64,000 bases of DNA from Diplolepis rosae. Taxonomy: Eukaryota > Arthropoda > Insecta > Hymenoptera > Diplolepididae. Where the stretch lies: NCBI GenBank assembly GCA_030998225.1, contig JAPYXD010000686.1, positions 1,860,001-1,924,000 on the forward strand, given 5' to 3'. Each line of letters opens with the position of its first letter. Position 1 is the first letter of the stretch. The notes under the pieces are model-generated. The model ran no database searches, was not told the DNA's origin, and saw only the letters and a list, made by a program, of their open reading frames with translations. Both the position numbers and the translations under genes were made by a program. Shown one piece after another: positions 62,761-64,000 of the stretch.

Positions 62761-64000
62761 TCGTTACAATGCTTGAGTTTTCAAGTTATTTTTAGATTTC
62801 ACGCTTTCGTTTATCGAGTCGAAATTAAGAATTGTATTTTTCTCGAGTACGTGCAAAAGAGGCGCGAAGCAGACGACGAATTTGAATTTACGAAGTATAT
62901 AGTTCAAGAAATAACACTTTTCTTCAATTTCTTGAAGAAAGTCTGCATGAAATAAACATCAGTATGATCTTGGAAAATTTCATGAGGATTTCAACACTTC
63001 AAAAATAAACTTTCAGTGAAATTTAGTGACAATAAATGTATAAAATTTGAATCAATATATAATTTTCCATTCAAATTTATATACTTCTTACTAATTTTGT
63101 ACATTTAACAATTTTTCAATTAGAACAATATTTTCTATCAAGATAAAATGAACATAAAATTCAAGTTCATAATTTATATTTTCAGTTATATGTTAGAAAT
63201 ATTTTCATCTCACATTTTTGTAGCCTAAGCACAAACTTTTCATTCCAAAACTTAAAATCTCTACGGAAATGGAAAATTGTCTAATAGCAGTAGATAAATT
63301 AAAAAGCTAAAATATGTGTTTATTGGTATTTCCATATTAACATATAAATATCAATCAACTTTAAATTTTACATAAAAATGTTCGTTCGAAGTGTTCAAAT
63401 CTTGTTACAATTTGACAAGATTTTATGGAGGAGTGCAATCTTTTGGATGAAATATTTTGTAGTTCTTAATTTGTCTGTCCGTCTGAAATCGTAGTAAGAT
63501 TTGAACCGTAAACAACAAATTTCCCAATAGAATTCAGGATCAATAATAATTGATTCAGGAAATACTTCAACTCTGTAGAGCATTTTTGTATTTCGAATTT
63601 AAAATGTGTGCTTAAGCCACAAAAAAGTAAGCTGAAAATGTAGATATAAAACTAATTATGTCATGTTTATGTCTTCTTAATGGAAAATACTTTGCATATA
63701 ATTCTCTAATTCGATATTTTTTTAATGTATGAACATTCAAGAAATTGATAAATATTCCATCTTTTTATAGGAACTAAAAATTTCCGGATAATGCTTTGAT
63801 TGAGAAAGCTAAAAATTGGTCAAATATTGATATAAATTGCAATTTTACTATTGCATTATTTTTCAAATATTATAACATCTCTTCAATCTTGATAATTCTT
63901 ACAGAAGTTTATTTCATGTGAGTGACTTTTTCTTATTCTAATGAAAGATTTCGTAATTCTAAATTCGGCCCAATTCGTAACATTGTAAAAAGATTTTAAA
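62761..64000. other. AT-rich non-coding stretch
   Basis: No gene or repeat recognised; short ORFs (62686-62955, 63395-63583) have no domain. It is presumably more intron of the DPP-like gene. Confidence 0.4.

Noticed and set aside
1..64000. CRISPR arrays, operons, bacterial promoters
   Set aside because: Introns, mariners, LINEs and Gypsy elements show a eukaryotic nuclear sequence; no regularly spaced short repeats with unique spacers.

Overview
The window looks like AT-rich nuclear DNA from an insect. The evidence is D,D34D mariner copies, R1-like LINEs, errantivirus-like Gypsy elements with env-type genes, a chuvirus-like glycoprotein and a dipeptidyl-peptidase-like host gene cut by large introns. 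I cannot name the order with confidence. A hymenopteran would fit the repeat mix, but that is inference.

The only convincing host gene consists of two + strand exons about 28.8 kb apart, at 5605-5756 and 34552-34715. They encode consecutive parts of the N-terminal beta-propeller of a DPP IV-family protein (DPP10/omega-like). Their splice phases fit each other. Nearly everything else lies in introns of this gene and is dead, nested transposon DNA. A possible small minus-strand gene at 52577-52846 and a few exon-like ORFs with consensus splice donors (44650-45320, 48059-48506) remain unassigned.

0.7-5.4 kb: two deleted mariners, a third mariner split by an R1-like LINE deletion derivative and then by an LTR-like block, and a TA-flanked MITE. 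7-8.7 kb: a large foldback element. 9-12 kb: dispersed 120-bp repeats and an R1-like ORF1 remnant. 12.4-15.4 kb: a degenerate R1-like LINE. 16-19 kb: a CAGTACC-type repeat split by a CACT-ended element that itself holds a TTAA-flanked element. 19.9-22.2 kb: an IS630/mariner remnant, a CACT-ended MITE and a transposase C-terminus that may be P/THAP9-like.

22.4-30.9 kb: a degenerate errantivirus-like Gypsy (protease, RT, RNase H, a second RNase H of cellular H1 type, integrase, env). 32.9-33.7 kb: an unclassified transposon ORF. 36-38.7 kb: a second Gypsy family on + (gag zinc knuckle, RT, RNase H). 39.3-41.1 kb: a DD41D element holding a palindromic MITE. 41.1-43.8 kb: the C-terminal part of a chuvirus-like glycoprotein split by a mariner, followed by an unknown conserved ORF. 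44.7-50 kb: an LTR-like leader, a tRNA-like SINE, a mariner remnant and a recent 299-bp-offset duplication. 50.3-52.4 kb: the end of an integrase, then the N-terminal part of a chuvirus-like glycoprotein. 53.3-53.7 kb: a dsRNA-binding-domain plus zinc-knuckle ORF. 54.3-55.2 kb: an ORF end, polypurine tract and LTR. 55.2-62.7 kb: a minus-strand copy of the second Gypsy family (LTR, Asn-rich gag, protease, RT, env) split by a 2.9 kb insertion and a MITE.

Most boundaries inside degenerate elements are approximate. Family names come from motif recognition by eye, with no database search.
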